This document shows, one piece after another, positions 25,696 through 35,937 of a stretch of DNA of 64,000 nucleotides (its first letter is position 1; each line of letters starts with the position of its first letter). Source of the DNA: Icerya purchasi (lineage: Eukaryota; Arthropoda; Insecta; Hemiptera; Monophlebidae); NCBI GenBank assembly GCA_039619475.1, contig CM077116.1, positions 373,932,794-373,996,793 on the forward strand, read 5' to 3'. The notes beneath the pieces were generated by a model, which was given only the letters and a program-made list of their open reading frames with translations, searched no databases and was not told the origin of the DNA. The position numbers and the translations under genes were made by a program.

Positions 25696-25935
25696 AATTT
25701 CGCGCCATTTTCTAGGCTATGCGCAGAAAATCGAGGATATGCTTTTTCAGGATTATAATTTTTTTCCTATTTAAAATATTACACTCCGTAATTATTTTCA
25801 AATATATAGATGAAAGAAAAAACAGCAGCTTTATCGTTCTACGTTAATTTAAAAAGCAAAGTACTGAACAAAGTAAAACTTTTTTTTATTCCCGTAAAAT
25901 TTCTAGATAATTAAAAAAATATTAATAATGTCACG
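25696..25935 (+). repeat. Dispersed repeat, copy 1
   Basis: Similar along most of its length to 32610-32945. Shared landmarks are a CGCAGAAAATCG(a/t)GGATATG core, then an AAAATATTA...GTAATTATTTT block, then AGA(t/a)GAAAGAAAAAA. Both copies end in A-rich sequence. Type unknown; no coding content. Confidence 0.6.
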
Positions 25936-26035
25936 TTAACCTTTTTTTTTTTTTTTTTTTTTTTTGTAAAAAGCAAAAAACATATTCATGTTAAATGAAA
26001 TAATGCTCGCGAATGGTAATAATTATGTGTTTCTC

Positions 26036-26345
26036 AATAATAAAGAGAGTTCTGTTCTGGAAGAGGTTGAGTATGAGAATGACGATGAAGGGAGGGAGGT
26101 TAAGAGAAAATAGTTTGGAACTCAAAGAGGTAGATGCACATTATCACAGAACGGACGTCCACAAAGGAGGCAATGGTTAATTTTTTAGTTAGGAAAGACT
26201 TACAGACATCTGAAAGGAAATAACTAATGCAGTCAACCGGTCCAAGCCCAGGACGAAAACCAAACATATTAGAAGGGACTAGATTATTGTGCTCCAGACA
26301 CCACAGGAGACGATTGTTAATGAAACCTTTAAAAAGTTTACGCAG
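26036..26345 (-). mobile_element. LINE internal fragment: RT fingers/palm piece
   Basis: The minus-strand translation gives NNRLLWCLEHNNLVPSNMFG, then FRPGLGPVDCISYFLSDV, then SFLTKKLTIASFVDV. This is the same RT segment as 35938-36215 (WWLEHNNLVPLNMLG). It breaks down at the catalytic SAFD motif, where bases are missing. Neither its 5' nor its 3' end looks like a LINE end, so it is a fragment left after rearrangement within the intron. Confidence 0.75.
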
Positions 26346-26445
26346 ACAGGAAGACTGAAAATTATTTACTTCTACAATAACCTGCTAAGGTTGAAAGCGC
26401 AACATATTACATTATTTACAAGAGGAAGGGTCTATCGGACCAGGA

Positions 26446-26645
26446 GTTATGATAAAATATGTTATATACGTTCAAGAGGAGTCAATAGTAAAATAGACAA
26501 TGTGGTAGAAAAGGTGTGTTGATAAAATTAATGGAACATATACCGAAAAAAATCCAAAAAGAGGAGAATATGAATAGATGGAAGAATAAAATAAGGATAT
26601 GGATGATTTCGTGGTGTATAGGAATATGAACTTCAGAATTGTGAG
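26446..26645 (+). mobile_element. LINE 3'-end fragment related to 48169-48362
   Basis: The sequence follows 48169-48362 closely (a shared TACGTTCAAGAGG, an ACAATGTGG, then a GATAAAATTA(a/g)TG block and a GAA(t/g)A(a)GATGGAAGA region). In the copy at 48.2 kb this encodes the basic C-terminus of a jockey/CR1-like LINE; here the frame is broken. It lies next to, and opposite in orientation to, the RT fragment at 26036-26345. Confidence 0.6.
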
Positions 26646-27337
26646 TAGATGTTGGTTTTGTCGCTGCCTGTCGCACCGTGTTGGTCATTTCGGGTTAACG
26701 TGACCTCGCTGAATTGACTTTTGCGTAATTTTTCGGGTTAACTTGAGATTTAAGTAGTTTGCTGAGAGAATTTTCTTTGTAAGTACATATATAAATATTG
26801 TATTACAATACTGGCTTATTATAAATTTTACAGTATTATATAGTGTTATATTAGATGTAATTAGATTTAAGATGATGTAAACTTTTATGAATAAACAATA
26901 GAATTATGTTGGGAACCCACGGACGGGCTCTGACGTTATGGGACCCACAAATTATTTAAAAATTTAAAAAAATAAAAGTTTTTGAAGGTACGAATAAACC
27001 CCATTTTTCCAAAATATGTCGGCTGTATTCATTTTTAATTTTTACGCCGTATAAGAAAGGGACGTTTTACAGTTAATGGTGTTATTAATTATAATTCTAA
27101 TTACACAAACAGTAAAAATAAATTATATTATTCAAATTAGAAACATGCTAAATGCCGGTATTTAAATTTGAATAAGGCGTGTTTTATTTACGTATTTTGG
27201 ATGCATTGCACTGGAAGTGTAATCCTTACACGTGTATTTTCTCCATTTTTAATAATTATTGTCAAAGATACTGGTCGTAACACTAAGAAATAAAGAAAAT
27301 AAAAAAATTACGTATTTTTATTTTATTAGGATTGCAC

Positions 27338-27640
27338 TCGGTAACGTAGCGCGGTAGTCTACTAAGGTGCCTGGCTACCGAACCGGGGAGGTATCATGGG
27401 TTTTTGAAAGTTGTCTCGATCCGGATCAAAGTTGCTTTCAGGTATAATCTAATCTGAAATCGAATGTCGGTTATTCCGGAGAAATCTGGGAAAGTAAAGG
27501 CGGATCCCGAGCAGAAATGAACTGATTCCAATATTTTCTTCAGATCCCTTAGATCCTTAAGTGTATTATGCACCTTAACTATACCATCCTCAATGCTCTG
27601 TCAAGGGTATTTTACTTTACTTCACTATACACTTGGTAAC
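27338..27640 (+). repeat. tRNA-derived SINE candidate
   Basis: The head GTAGCGCGGTAGTCTACTAA, followed by GGTGCCTGGCTACCGAACC and GGGAGGTATCATGGGTTTTT, has the layout of a tRNA gene: A-box-like start, an anticodon-arm pairing around CTACCGA and a degraded B box. About 230 bases of unrelated body follow, ending near TATTTTACTTTACTTC. The layout fits a SINE inserted in the intron; the boundaries are approximate. Confidence 0.4.
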
Positions 27641-27704
27641 AAGAACTGTATTATAGAAGTCAATTTATATATTAAATGTTGAATAATATTTCCCCGTTTA
27701 CTAC

Positions 27705-28260
27705 CTGTTCGTCATTGTTATTTCCATCGTTATCGTCGGCTGGGGATTTATCGGAGTTATTACTGTTCGACTGCGTTCCAGGACGCGAGGAATAGTCCAG
27801 TCCGTCCTTTGCATTACTCGCAGTCGTCTGCGCGTTTAACTTTTGTTTTGGACCGGCGTAATTATTGTCTGAATTTATCGGACTGGCGTAGTCATCGTTA
27901 GTCGCCGGAGGGCGGGAATATTTACTAGCGGAATCTGGCGATAAGCTATCAGGATTAAGTGATCCGCTAATAATGTCCGGTCTCTGTGAAGTTGCCGGTG
28001 ACCTCGCCGTAGAAAAATCGTTCCCAAATTCGGATTCCGCTGACGGTGTCGAACTGCCAAAATTATTATTAGCTCCGTTATAATCCGCCGGGCTGGCTGT
28101 ACTGCCAAAATTATTATTAGGTCCGTTATATTCCGCCGGGCTGGCTGTACTGCCAAAATTATTATTAGGTCCGTTATATTCCGCCGGGCTGGCTGTACTG
28201 CCAAAATTATTATTAGGTCCGTTATATTCCGCCGGGCTGGCTGTACCGCCATTATTATCA

Positions 28261-28305
<45 letters not shown>

Positions 28306-29555
28306 GGTACGCTGTATTTTTTGGAATCAGTTAATTGTTCGAAATTGTTAAGTACGTTGTTATCGATATTATAACCGGGAAACGGAGATGCGTGGGCGCC
28401 AGTAATCTGATTTGGATTTATGTTTCCGAATGACGATGATGGCTCTCCAAAATTCGGACCGTTTCGATTTGGAGGCGATGCAGTATTTTGAGGATTCGAC
28501 AAACCGTACGAATTTGGGAATGCGCCGTTATCTGAAATTGCTCCAAATCCATTCAGCAAGTTAGGAGCAAACAGTAGGCTGTTTGGAGTGGACGACGGCC
28601 GTCTATTACCGCCAATGGATACTGGAGTAGATGAATCGAATGAATCCGGGCTAGAAGTAAGTCCTTGTTTATCCGACAACGGATAGGTAACCGGATGATT
28701 TGGCGAATTCTCGATGGAGCTCGGAGTTGTGGTAGAACTTAACGTATTAATAGCGCTGTTGGTAGGAAATCGAATCGGCGCATTGGTCGACGATATCGAA
28801 TTAAATGCGGTAGGCGACACGTAAGAAGTGATCGGAAATACGGGCGAACTTGTAACATGACTATCGTAATTAGGATCAAAGTTGACGGAACTTTGATCGT
28901 TGTTAATGCTACCATCGTCGTTTTGTTTGCCGACAAAATCTTTATTATTTCCAAATGCGACGGGTGTTCCGTAAACTGGTGATGATTGTCTGCCCGTATC
29001 AAAAAACTGAGACGGTACTGAATTACTTCTACCCGGTTCGCTCAAGGATGTCGAAAATAATCCATTATTGTACGTGTTAGGAACCGTTCGCGACCCGAAG
29101 TTTTCAGACAATCCAGGAAAGGATCCGACCGTTTCGCCTTGATTCGAAGGCGACACGTCGTTGATATTTACGGGAAAATCGTTGGATTGTTCAAAATTTT
29201 TCTGCCCGCCGACGTCGTTCGGGTATGATCTCGGGTACAATAAACCGTTATCGGAATTTCCAGTTGGTGGCGTAAGCAACGGGTACAAGTTGCTATTCGG
29301 TGAAAATAATTCGTTCCTATACGGCGAATTATCCGATAACAAAATGTCGTTTCCTGGCACATTGTCAACCGGGATCGGCGCGATATTGTTGTCGAAGTTG
29401 TTCCGAAATTCGGGCGGTGACCGTCCTATTCCGGACTGAAATGGTTGGTCAACATTTTCCGGCTTGCTACCACCTGGTGGAAGGTAGCCGATTAAATGAG
29501 ACACATCGGCTTCCGCTGCTGTTAGTAATCCTATTAAAAATATTATTTCTGCCAC
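27705..29555 (-). CDS. Pro-resilin-like protein, main N-terminal exon (signal peptide and repeat region)
   Basis: An 1851-base exon of 617 codons. It opens after the acceptor CTATTGCAG with VAEIIFLIGLLTAAEAD, a hydrophobic core and small-residue end that complete a secretion signal. Then comes GYLPPGG, a pattern seen near the start of insect resilins. The body is rich in Asn, Ser, Pro, Gly and Tyr/Phe and includes a 14-residue Asn run plus four 16-residue repeats (GSTASPAEYNGPNNNF type). The exon ends NNNDEQ at a CAG|GTAGTA donor, phase 0. Together with the last exon it gives a secreted cuticle protein of about 1020 residues: a long elastic-type arm, the chitin-binding domain, then a second disordered arm. 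Reading the frame upstream to an ATG at 29652 is possible, but it crosses the acceptor and gives a poorer signal peptide, so I prefer the spliced start. Confidence 0.8.
28056..28250 (-). repeat. Four tandem 48-bp units inside the pro-resilin-like coding exon
   Basis: The unit encodes GSTASPAEYNGPNNNF. Two full units are identical at the DNA level; the outer ones differ at a few bases (PADYNGANNNF at one end, GGTASP at the other). Such identity, including silent sites, points to recent tandem duplication or gene conversion. Confidence 0.9.
28254..28305 (-). repeat. (AAT)n run encoding poly-asparagine
   Basis: About 14 consecutive Asn codons followed by two Asp codons, immediately upstream (in coding order) of the 16-residue repeats. 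Confidence 0.9.
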
Positions 29556-30349
29556 CTGCAATAGAAAATAAAGGGCGCAGTTTAGAGAACGTTTTAATTG
29601 AAGCTTACAATCAGTTCTACGGGTAAGTATCGAAACGAATGAAGAAAAGTTCAATTTATTTCCAAAATAATAAATAAAGAGTAATTTAGTTTAGAATTTA
29701 GTTTATTTCCGTGCACAGATATTTCGACTATTACTAGGAATCTATTTGATTAGTTTCGGGATATTTTTTTCTCAAAACCAAGAATAAATTAGAGTACAAA
29801 ATAGGTATAAAGATAAATAACGAATATTTAAAAGATTCGCGGACAATACAGTGCTATTTGATGTAAAATTAAATGGATGGTCACTGCACTAAGGGCACGC
29901 TGAAGCAAAATAAGAACTTATAGAATACCAAAAAGTATATGTAGTAACAATCGTGTAAGGCAACGACGAAACAACAATAAATGTAACCGGAACAGAAGTG
30001 ATGTAGATAATTGCATTGACTTTGGTAATAAAGTTGTTAAACAGAAAGATGATAACGCAGCTCAAGATAACAAGAAGGATAACACATTAAGACACGGGTA
30101 ACGTTCGGTAGATTAAGCAAGGTACTTAGAAATTTATGAAGTGTAAGTAGTGTACAATTCAGTGTAAGTTTTATTGCGTATATATTTAATAAAAAATAAA
30201 ATTAGCCATAGATTGAATATTAATATAGCAGAAATGTCTGCGAATTTCTCATCGTTAGTATTAGAAAATAGAAATACGGATAAATTTAGTGGTAAATGTT
30301 TCGATTCTGTAATTTTCATTTAGGAAAGAAAATCAGAGAATGTTAAACT
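29556..30349. other. Upstream intron or 5' region of the pro-resilin-like gene
   Basis: The sequence begins with the acceptor of the main exon. No domain-bearing frame is seen. If the first exon is at 34076-34081, this is intron 1. Confidence 0.4.
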
Positions 30350-31475
30350 TCCTTTTTTTTTTAACCTCCTTTGGACATGCCAAGGACCTACATCTAGAAA
30401 CAGCAAGAAAGAAAAGAGCCGTCAGTTAAAATTTTGATTAGGTCAGATATGGACAATATAAAGGAACTAAAATGGATGAAATAATGGATGGCGAGGGGAA
30501 AGATAAAATATAAGATGCGCAATAAGGAGCAGGGAGCTATAAAATAAAACGTTCGACAGAAAGGAATGGACATTCAAAAAAGATGTGATTGGCGTCGCAA
30601 ACTAGCGCTTTGTTGCGATGGAGAGGACAACTTGGAGAGAAGACAAGGGAATATCGAAAACGAGAGGAAGGAGGAGCAGAATGGACAAAACGCAAGCGAA
30701 TTATAGAAATGATAATAGAACGAGGAAGCGAAGAAAACTCACAAGGATCCAGGAATCAGAGGGAATATTAGGTTGTACAGATAGATAAAAGGATTGCTCG
30801 TTACGAAAGGAGGAGGGATAAATATCTGACCAAAGTTTGAAAATTTGTACATAGGGAAGTCAAGTTGGAGGATGGAAAAAGGAACAAGAGGAAGCAGCAA
30901 TTCGAGCCAAAAAATCATTCCTTTCATTACCTTTAATGCCCATATGGCTAGGAACCCACAGCAAATCATCGCAGACGAAGTAGCGAGAAGAAAGAAAACA
31001 GATAAGACAACGTATGCGAAGAATGATGAAATCGGAAGAGTTATCAGGAAGAGGGGAGCTGATCGCTTGAAGAACACTCATGGAGTCTGAAATAACCAAA
31101 TAATTAGAAAACCGACCCCACTGGAGGAAATGAAAATAATGGAATGTAGGATAGCCATCGACTCGGCTGTAAAGAGGGAACAGAAAGAAGACGAAATGAT
31201 TCAGATAAATTGAAATCCGGAAGGATAAAAGAAGCTCCATCACCATGAGGTCCCCTGGAGCCATCCGTAAAGATGGTTACATGCGATGGAAATTGGAAAT
31301 TGATAATGCTGTTGAATTCCTGTTGGCTTTTTGCTTGAAGAAGGGATTTGGAAAGTAAAGGTACAAAAAAAAAAAAAAAAACATTGGGGGAAAAAGCAGA
31401 GCGATTATTACCTGAGATTGTATAAGGCTAAAAGAAACTAAGGCGAAGGGAAATGAAAGATAAAACAGGGATAGA
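30350..31475 (-). mobile_element. 5'-truncated LINE copy, same family as 9520-12608, minus strand
   Basis: The reverse complement follows 11385-12560 of the first element with moderate divergence. The 3' UTR carries the same 'gacggctcttttctttcttg' type sequence and GACATGCCC near 30370-30378, followed by A-rich sequence. RNase H remnants read NYLVISDSMSVLQAISSP and WVPSHMGIKGNERNDFLAR. The TDGS motif is still visible at DNA level near 31260-31275 but in another frame. RT is absent. A long internal A run (31366-31381 on the + strand) is an expansion absent from the relative. Dead copy. Confidence 0.85.
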
Positions 31476-33065
31476 ATATTAAACTGAATATAAAAATCTA
31501 ATTTTTAACTAGCGAACGAAACGAGACCAAAAGTGGAAACACACTGCTGTCGCGTCAAAAGAATCCAAGGGTAGATTTTAAAGTGTCAGGAATACATTTA
31601 AATCACACTGCGCATATCGTACCGGGTTTCCTATCGCGATATCATGATTTTGAATTTCGGTTCGTTCGGATATTTTACCGACGTGAGCTCGTATATTTTA
31701 TATTGCTCTGAAATGATTTGATCACATGTCTACGTATCATCGTGATCAGAAGTTTGTAGCAAACAGTTTGGCGAAAAATAGGAAATGTATGTATTGCGAA
31801 CAGCAACTACTACATGTAGTCGTAATATTTAAAAATCATTATTTAATTAAAATTTTTTTTCTTCCACTATGTACAACATTTTATCAATTGATTACTCAGT
31901 CTTCATCCATTCAACGTGTATATTTGTGTATACACACATAGTTTGCAGTTGAATGAATAAGCACACAGCGTGGTGATTATGAAATATCGATAAAGTGTGT
32001 AATAGTAACGTAATCGCAAGCCTAACATCACGAAGCGTAAGTTTTGTTTTTTGGATAATAAATAACTATTTATTAACTAAATTTAAGTGTTCAATATAAT
32101 ATTTTTTTAATGAATATTTTTTTGATACATATATATATATATATATATCTTATGTAATAAATCTTCGCGAGCCAACACAAGGTTGTACTTTTTAGCTAGT
32201 AAAATAAAAAAATATAGTAATATTACCCGCTGTTCGCGGCTTAGACCGCATATATTAATACCTGTTCAAATTTTTGTTTTTTTCTCTCTCTCCTTTTTTT
32301 TTTTTATAATAATAACTCTGTATTACTACTAAGATCCATTTTCTTTCAATTATTGCGTACTTCATTTTTTTCATTTAAGTTTCTTTTCTTTTAGGATTAT
32401 TGCTAATATGATAATTGAAGTAGGCTGCACTCTACAACGAGAAAATGGTTGACGAATATGTAACATTTCTATGCCTTGAAACTACTGCTGCAAGATTCTT
32501 TCACAACTGCACGTAATTAAAATTTCTGAAATATTCTGATCTATTTTTTCGCCGAACATTACTAATATACGACGTAATTACTAAATTGCGTACCTAAGCT
32601 TTTTTTTAAAAAAAATGAATGCCGCTTTCTACGCTATTCGCAGAAAATCGTGGATATGTTTTTTAAGGATTACACAATTTTTTTTTAAAATTTAGAATAT
32701 TATATTTTCTGTAATTATTTTAAAATACACAGATAGGAAAGAAAAAAGAAAAACTTCATCGCTCTATATTAATTTTTAAAAATACATTAATTTAAAAAAA
32801 TACGTTAATTTTTTAAAAAAATACGTTAATTTAAAAAAAAAAATACGTTAATTATTAAAAAAAAAAATTTGTAAAATAAAGCAAACATTTTTTAGTTTTA
32901 GTAATATTTCTAAATAATTTAATGAAATAGTGTAATTCATTTTTTATCTGCGTTTTTGATATCCATGTTAAAATTTGTTACATGTTATTATGAAGAATTG
33001 CTTATAAAATAACGTTTTTACGTGATTAATATTTACGAGACTATTCGGCAATTTAACATTCCCAT
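31476..33065. other. No recognisable gene; dispersed repeat and simple repeats
   Basis: The stretch holds a (TA)n run near 32129-32147 and a repeat copy at 32610-32945. A short CCCGCTGTTCGCGGCTTAGA segment near 32227 resembles the start of the repeat at 35712. No coding frame of note. Confidence 0.45.
32610..32945 (+). repeat. Dispersed repeat, copy 2, with internal AATACGTTAATTT tandem units
   Basis: Similar to 25696-25935. It differs by an expansion of about four 'aatacgttaatt' units separated by A runs (about 32770-32865). Confidence 0.6.
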
Positions 33066-33196
33066 AGGTAACGCAAACCACATCTTCCTTGAATGCTCCG
33101 CCCTTGCTTCTCTGTTTTGTAAAAATTTTACCACTGGGTACTATTTATAATTCTTCCTTTGCTCTTTCCTTCCCATCTCCAGCTATAATCCCAGAG
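33066..33196 (+). mobile_element. LINE 3' remnant (Cys/His motif only)
   Basis: The start translates to NANHIFLECSALASLFCKN, the same C-terminal motif as CDADHIFFEC in the larger elements. Sequence similar to the hydrophobic C-terminal region follows. There is no tail; it is a short decayed relic. Confidence 0.55.
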
Positions 33197-35711
33197 AATT
33201 ATAGCTGCATTATAATTAGTAATAATATTTGCTGTTCAATGAGAAGTGTAGTCCACAATAATTCAATGTATAATACATTCGCAATATTCGTATAGTATAA
33301 GCAGTATTATACCTACGTAGTAGGCAATAAGATAGGTTTCATTTACACCACTGAAGTAATTTGGCCAGTACTGCCCTCATGGAACTACTCGAAAGGAATA
33401 TTTTTTCTGTCGTCTTGGTTTTAAAGATGGTCCTGTAGGTGATCGGTTCAAACATATCTCTTAACGGTGCTGGGCACTGTGAACTATGAGTAAATAGTTT
33501 AAATCTATGTCAGTTGTTGAATATGGCGCATAATATCGCTTCGAACCTGACTCACCATTGAGATGTACTGTATACCAAATAAGATATGGAAGAGAACAGG
33601 TACATGTTATTAGTAAATATATTAAATATTTTGCAAGAGACTTCTATTTCACTGATTGAAATAATTTCTATAATTTTATTTTATGCAACGGTAATTAAAA
33701 TGTTGTAAATATTTTGAAATGAAAAAAGTCTTACGTCTTCTTGATATATTATTATTATTATTGCAGGACTGTAATTTAGTTAAGGTAAAAGTAATTTACG
33801 CACAAACTGATGCACTATCAAACTGCAACTAAATTCACGACTATATCAGACAAAATCGCGATGTAAACAATATTCGAATTTAAAAATGTAAATGAACCTG
33901 TACTAACCAATGAATACGCTTTTCTGAGTGACACATTCTTTTATTAAGAGCTAAAAGCAACAACAGTGGGTATAAATTCACGATCACGATACGATACGCT
34001 TATGTCAATCCACTGCTGGATATAAATGTTTCCCCCTTTCTTCCATCTATGGCGATCACCGGCCTTATAAATTACCTTCATTTAATAGCGCTCTCTGTGT
34101 TATACTAAATATTAAAAACGAAAGTTTTAATTGAAAAGAAATATTTCTTCGTTTCTGCGATTAAATAAATAAATGTATTAGACTAACTGATTCCTCCGCG
34201 GAGCCCTATTAAAACCTTTTATCACATGTTGAACGTTATGTATCTAGATTATCAGTCTGCTTGCTGTTTTAAAGAACTTAAAATGCGATTAAATTTTATT
34301 TCGAAATTTTTAACATATCCTTTTTCCGATGAATACCTAATTATCTGCGGGAACCTACATAACGAACTACAAAAAATTTGTATGCATAGTCATTCCGGGA
34401 ATTTCATATTTTTCGTCTTTGGCATGTCTTGGATTTTTTACAATTTCTAACCTTAGATATGGATTTTTGAAATTCTTCTTAGTGAGCACCTAATAGCTAG
34501 ATTTGTATGCGTAATGGTTTTATGAGTTTTTCGAGAATTTGGTTTGCCTTTTATATATTATATATCAGGGGCGAATCTTAATGTTCACCCCCCGGGTACT
34601 TTTCTAAGATAGAAAAACGTTGAAATAGAATTAACTCGATACATCATCGCATGCACTATTACACAAACAATAGTTCCTTTTTCATTTTTTTTTTTTAATT
34701 TCAAAAATTAAAAATTAAATTTATGCGAAATACAATTGATATTTAAATTTTAATAAAGGAAATGATTTATGTGAACAACAAAATCGAATTATGCAAAACG
34801 AATTAAAAAAAAAAAAAAATAAATAAGAAGAATCCATTCAGTGACTTTAATTTAAAAACGGTAAAGTGAAATATATATGCAGCGTCTCCACCTTATAATA
34901 ATAATAGAAAAAAAAAAACAATTTTAAGTGTCGCTTGCGACCCTTGAAAGATATGAAAACATACATATGCGCCTAGCAACATAGATTTATTTTGCAAAGT
35001 TTTCAAACAAATATTCTCAACTTAAAAAAACGCGTGCTTTCATACTATTTTTAGGATCGACTTTTTCAAATTTTTTAAAAATTACATTCAGTGCTGATAC
35101 TCTATGTTCATCAAAATAAACGTTGGAAAATGGGAGATCTCCTTAGAGGTATACTTGATTTACTTAATACTGCCTGATAAAAATTGGCCGAAAAATTATT
35201 ATTAGAATATAGAGGAAAAATATGAACACTCAAAATTTTAAAATGAAGGGGGCGATAAACTCCAGCGACTTAATGTTCAATATTATTGCTAAATTTAAAA
35301 TATTTCTGTTTTCTAATAGTATTATTATTTGTTACTTTCCGCTTTACTCATGTATTAATGCCCGTTAAAATCTGTACTTGGAAATTAATAAAAAAATTTT
35401 TGTTTTATCTAGAATTATATTTATGTAAAGACTCTTTCTCTCTTTGAAAAATATGTTTATTACCATTCAAAAAAAATGGTCTTCAAGTTTCACGTACAGC
35501 AAACCGCAGTAGAGTTGAGTAAGGATTTCAAATTTGAGTACAAATAACACTGCCGGTAGCAAATATTTAAAATACGGTTTCCAGTCTCGTTAATCGAATG
35601 TCATTTCTGCAGGTCCCAAAGCTTTATCATTGTAATTATTTGTTTCTTATCCCTTATTCACATCACTTTTATTATATCATTCATTTATCCTGTAAATGGT
35701 CCATTTACCTA
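33197..35711. other. No recognisable gene
   Basis: AT-rich sequence with small frames only (for example 34226-34450, no domain). A CAGGGGCGAATC...CACCCCCCGGG segment at 34567-34606 resembles the end of some hAT-type elements, but no partner end was found. Confidence 0.4.
34076..34081 (-). CDS. Candidate first coding exon of the pro-resilin-like gene (Met-Lys)
   Basis: On the minus strand the sequence reads TTAA-ATG-AAG|GTAATT: a start codon, one codon, then a donor, in phase 0. Joining it to 29555 gives MKVAEIIFLIGLLTAAEAD, a textbook signal peptide. Insect cuticle-protein genes commonly have a first coding exon of only a few codons. The distance (4.5 kb) and the tiny size mean chance matches are likely; I did not exhaust all alternatives. 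Confidence 0.25.
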
Positions 35712-35937
35712 CCCGCTAGCTTCGCCGGTGGCTTCACCCGTGCAATTGCTGTTTAAATCTTTTATTTGTTCTCTTTTTTCATATAGGTGATTTCTGTATT
35801 TCCCCAAAACCTTTAGTTCCCGTATTTTTCCCTTTTTTAGGGAATATTATAATAATTAAAACAAATTTTAAGTACCTTTTACCAAAAATAACGGTAACGC
35901 TCGAAAATTTTCACTCCCAGAGCGAAAAACGCCGTAT
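35712..35937 (+). repeat. Dispersed non-coding repeat, copy A
   Basis: Begins CCCGCTAGCTTCGCCGGTGG and ends GGTAACGCTCGAAAATTTTC followed by AGCGAAAAACGCCGTATAAG. The last part recurs at 38395-38458. It sits directly before the 5' end of the LINE at 35938. Confidence 0.5.

Larger units (their letters stand above)
25109..27704 (-). other. Intron of the pro-resilin-like gene (2596 bases)
   Basis: The donor CAG|GTAGTA at 27704 and the acceptor CTTTAG at 25109 are canonical and both phase 0. Splicing joins NNNDEQ to SEPAKYEF. The intron holds a dispersed repeat (25696-25935), a piece of LINE RT (26036-26345), a jockey/CR1-like LINE tail (26446-26645) and a tRNA-like repeat (27338-27640). Confidence 0.75.

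Noticed and set aside
27875..28264. Repetitive frame (IILAVQPARRNITDL units) on the minus strand
   Set aside because: It is another frame of the 48-bp repeats in the pro-resilin-like exon; repeat units with a length divisible by 3 open all frames.
29556..29654. Unspliced N-terminal extension from the ATG at 29652
   Set aside because: It crosses a good CTATTGCAG acceptor, and its 33 extra residues push the hydrophobic signal core away from the N-terminus. It is kept only as a fallback if no upstream exon exists.
31888..31925. Alternative short first exon for the pro-resilin-like gene (ATG-AAG-ACT-GA|GTAATC on the minus strand)
   Set aside because: The donor phase does not match the phase-0 acceptor at 29555.
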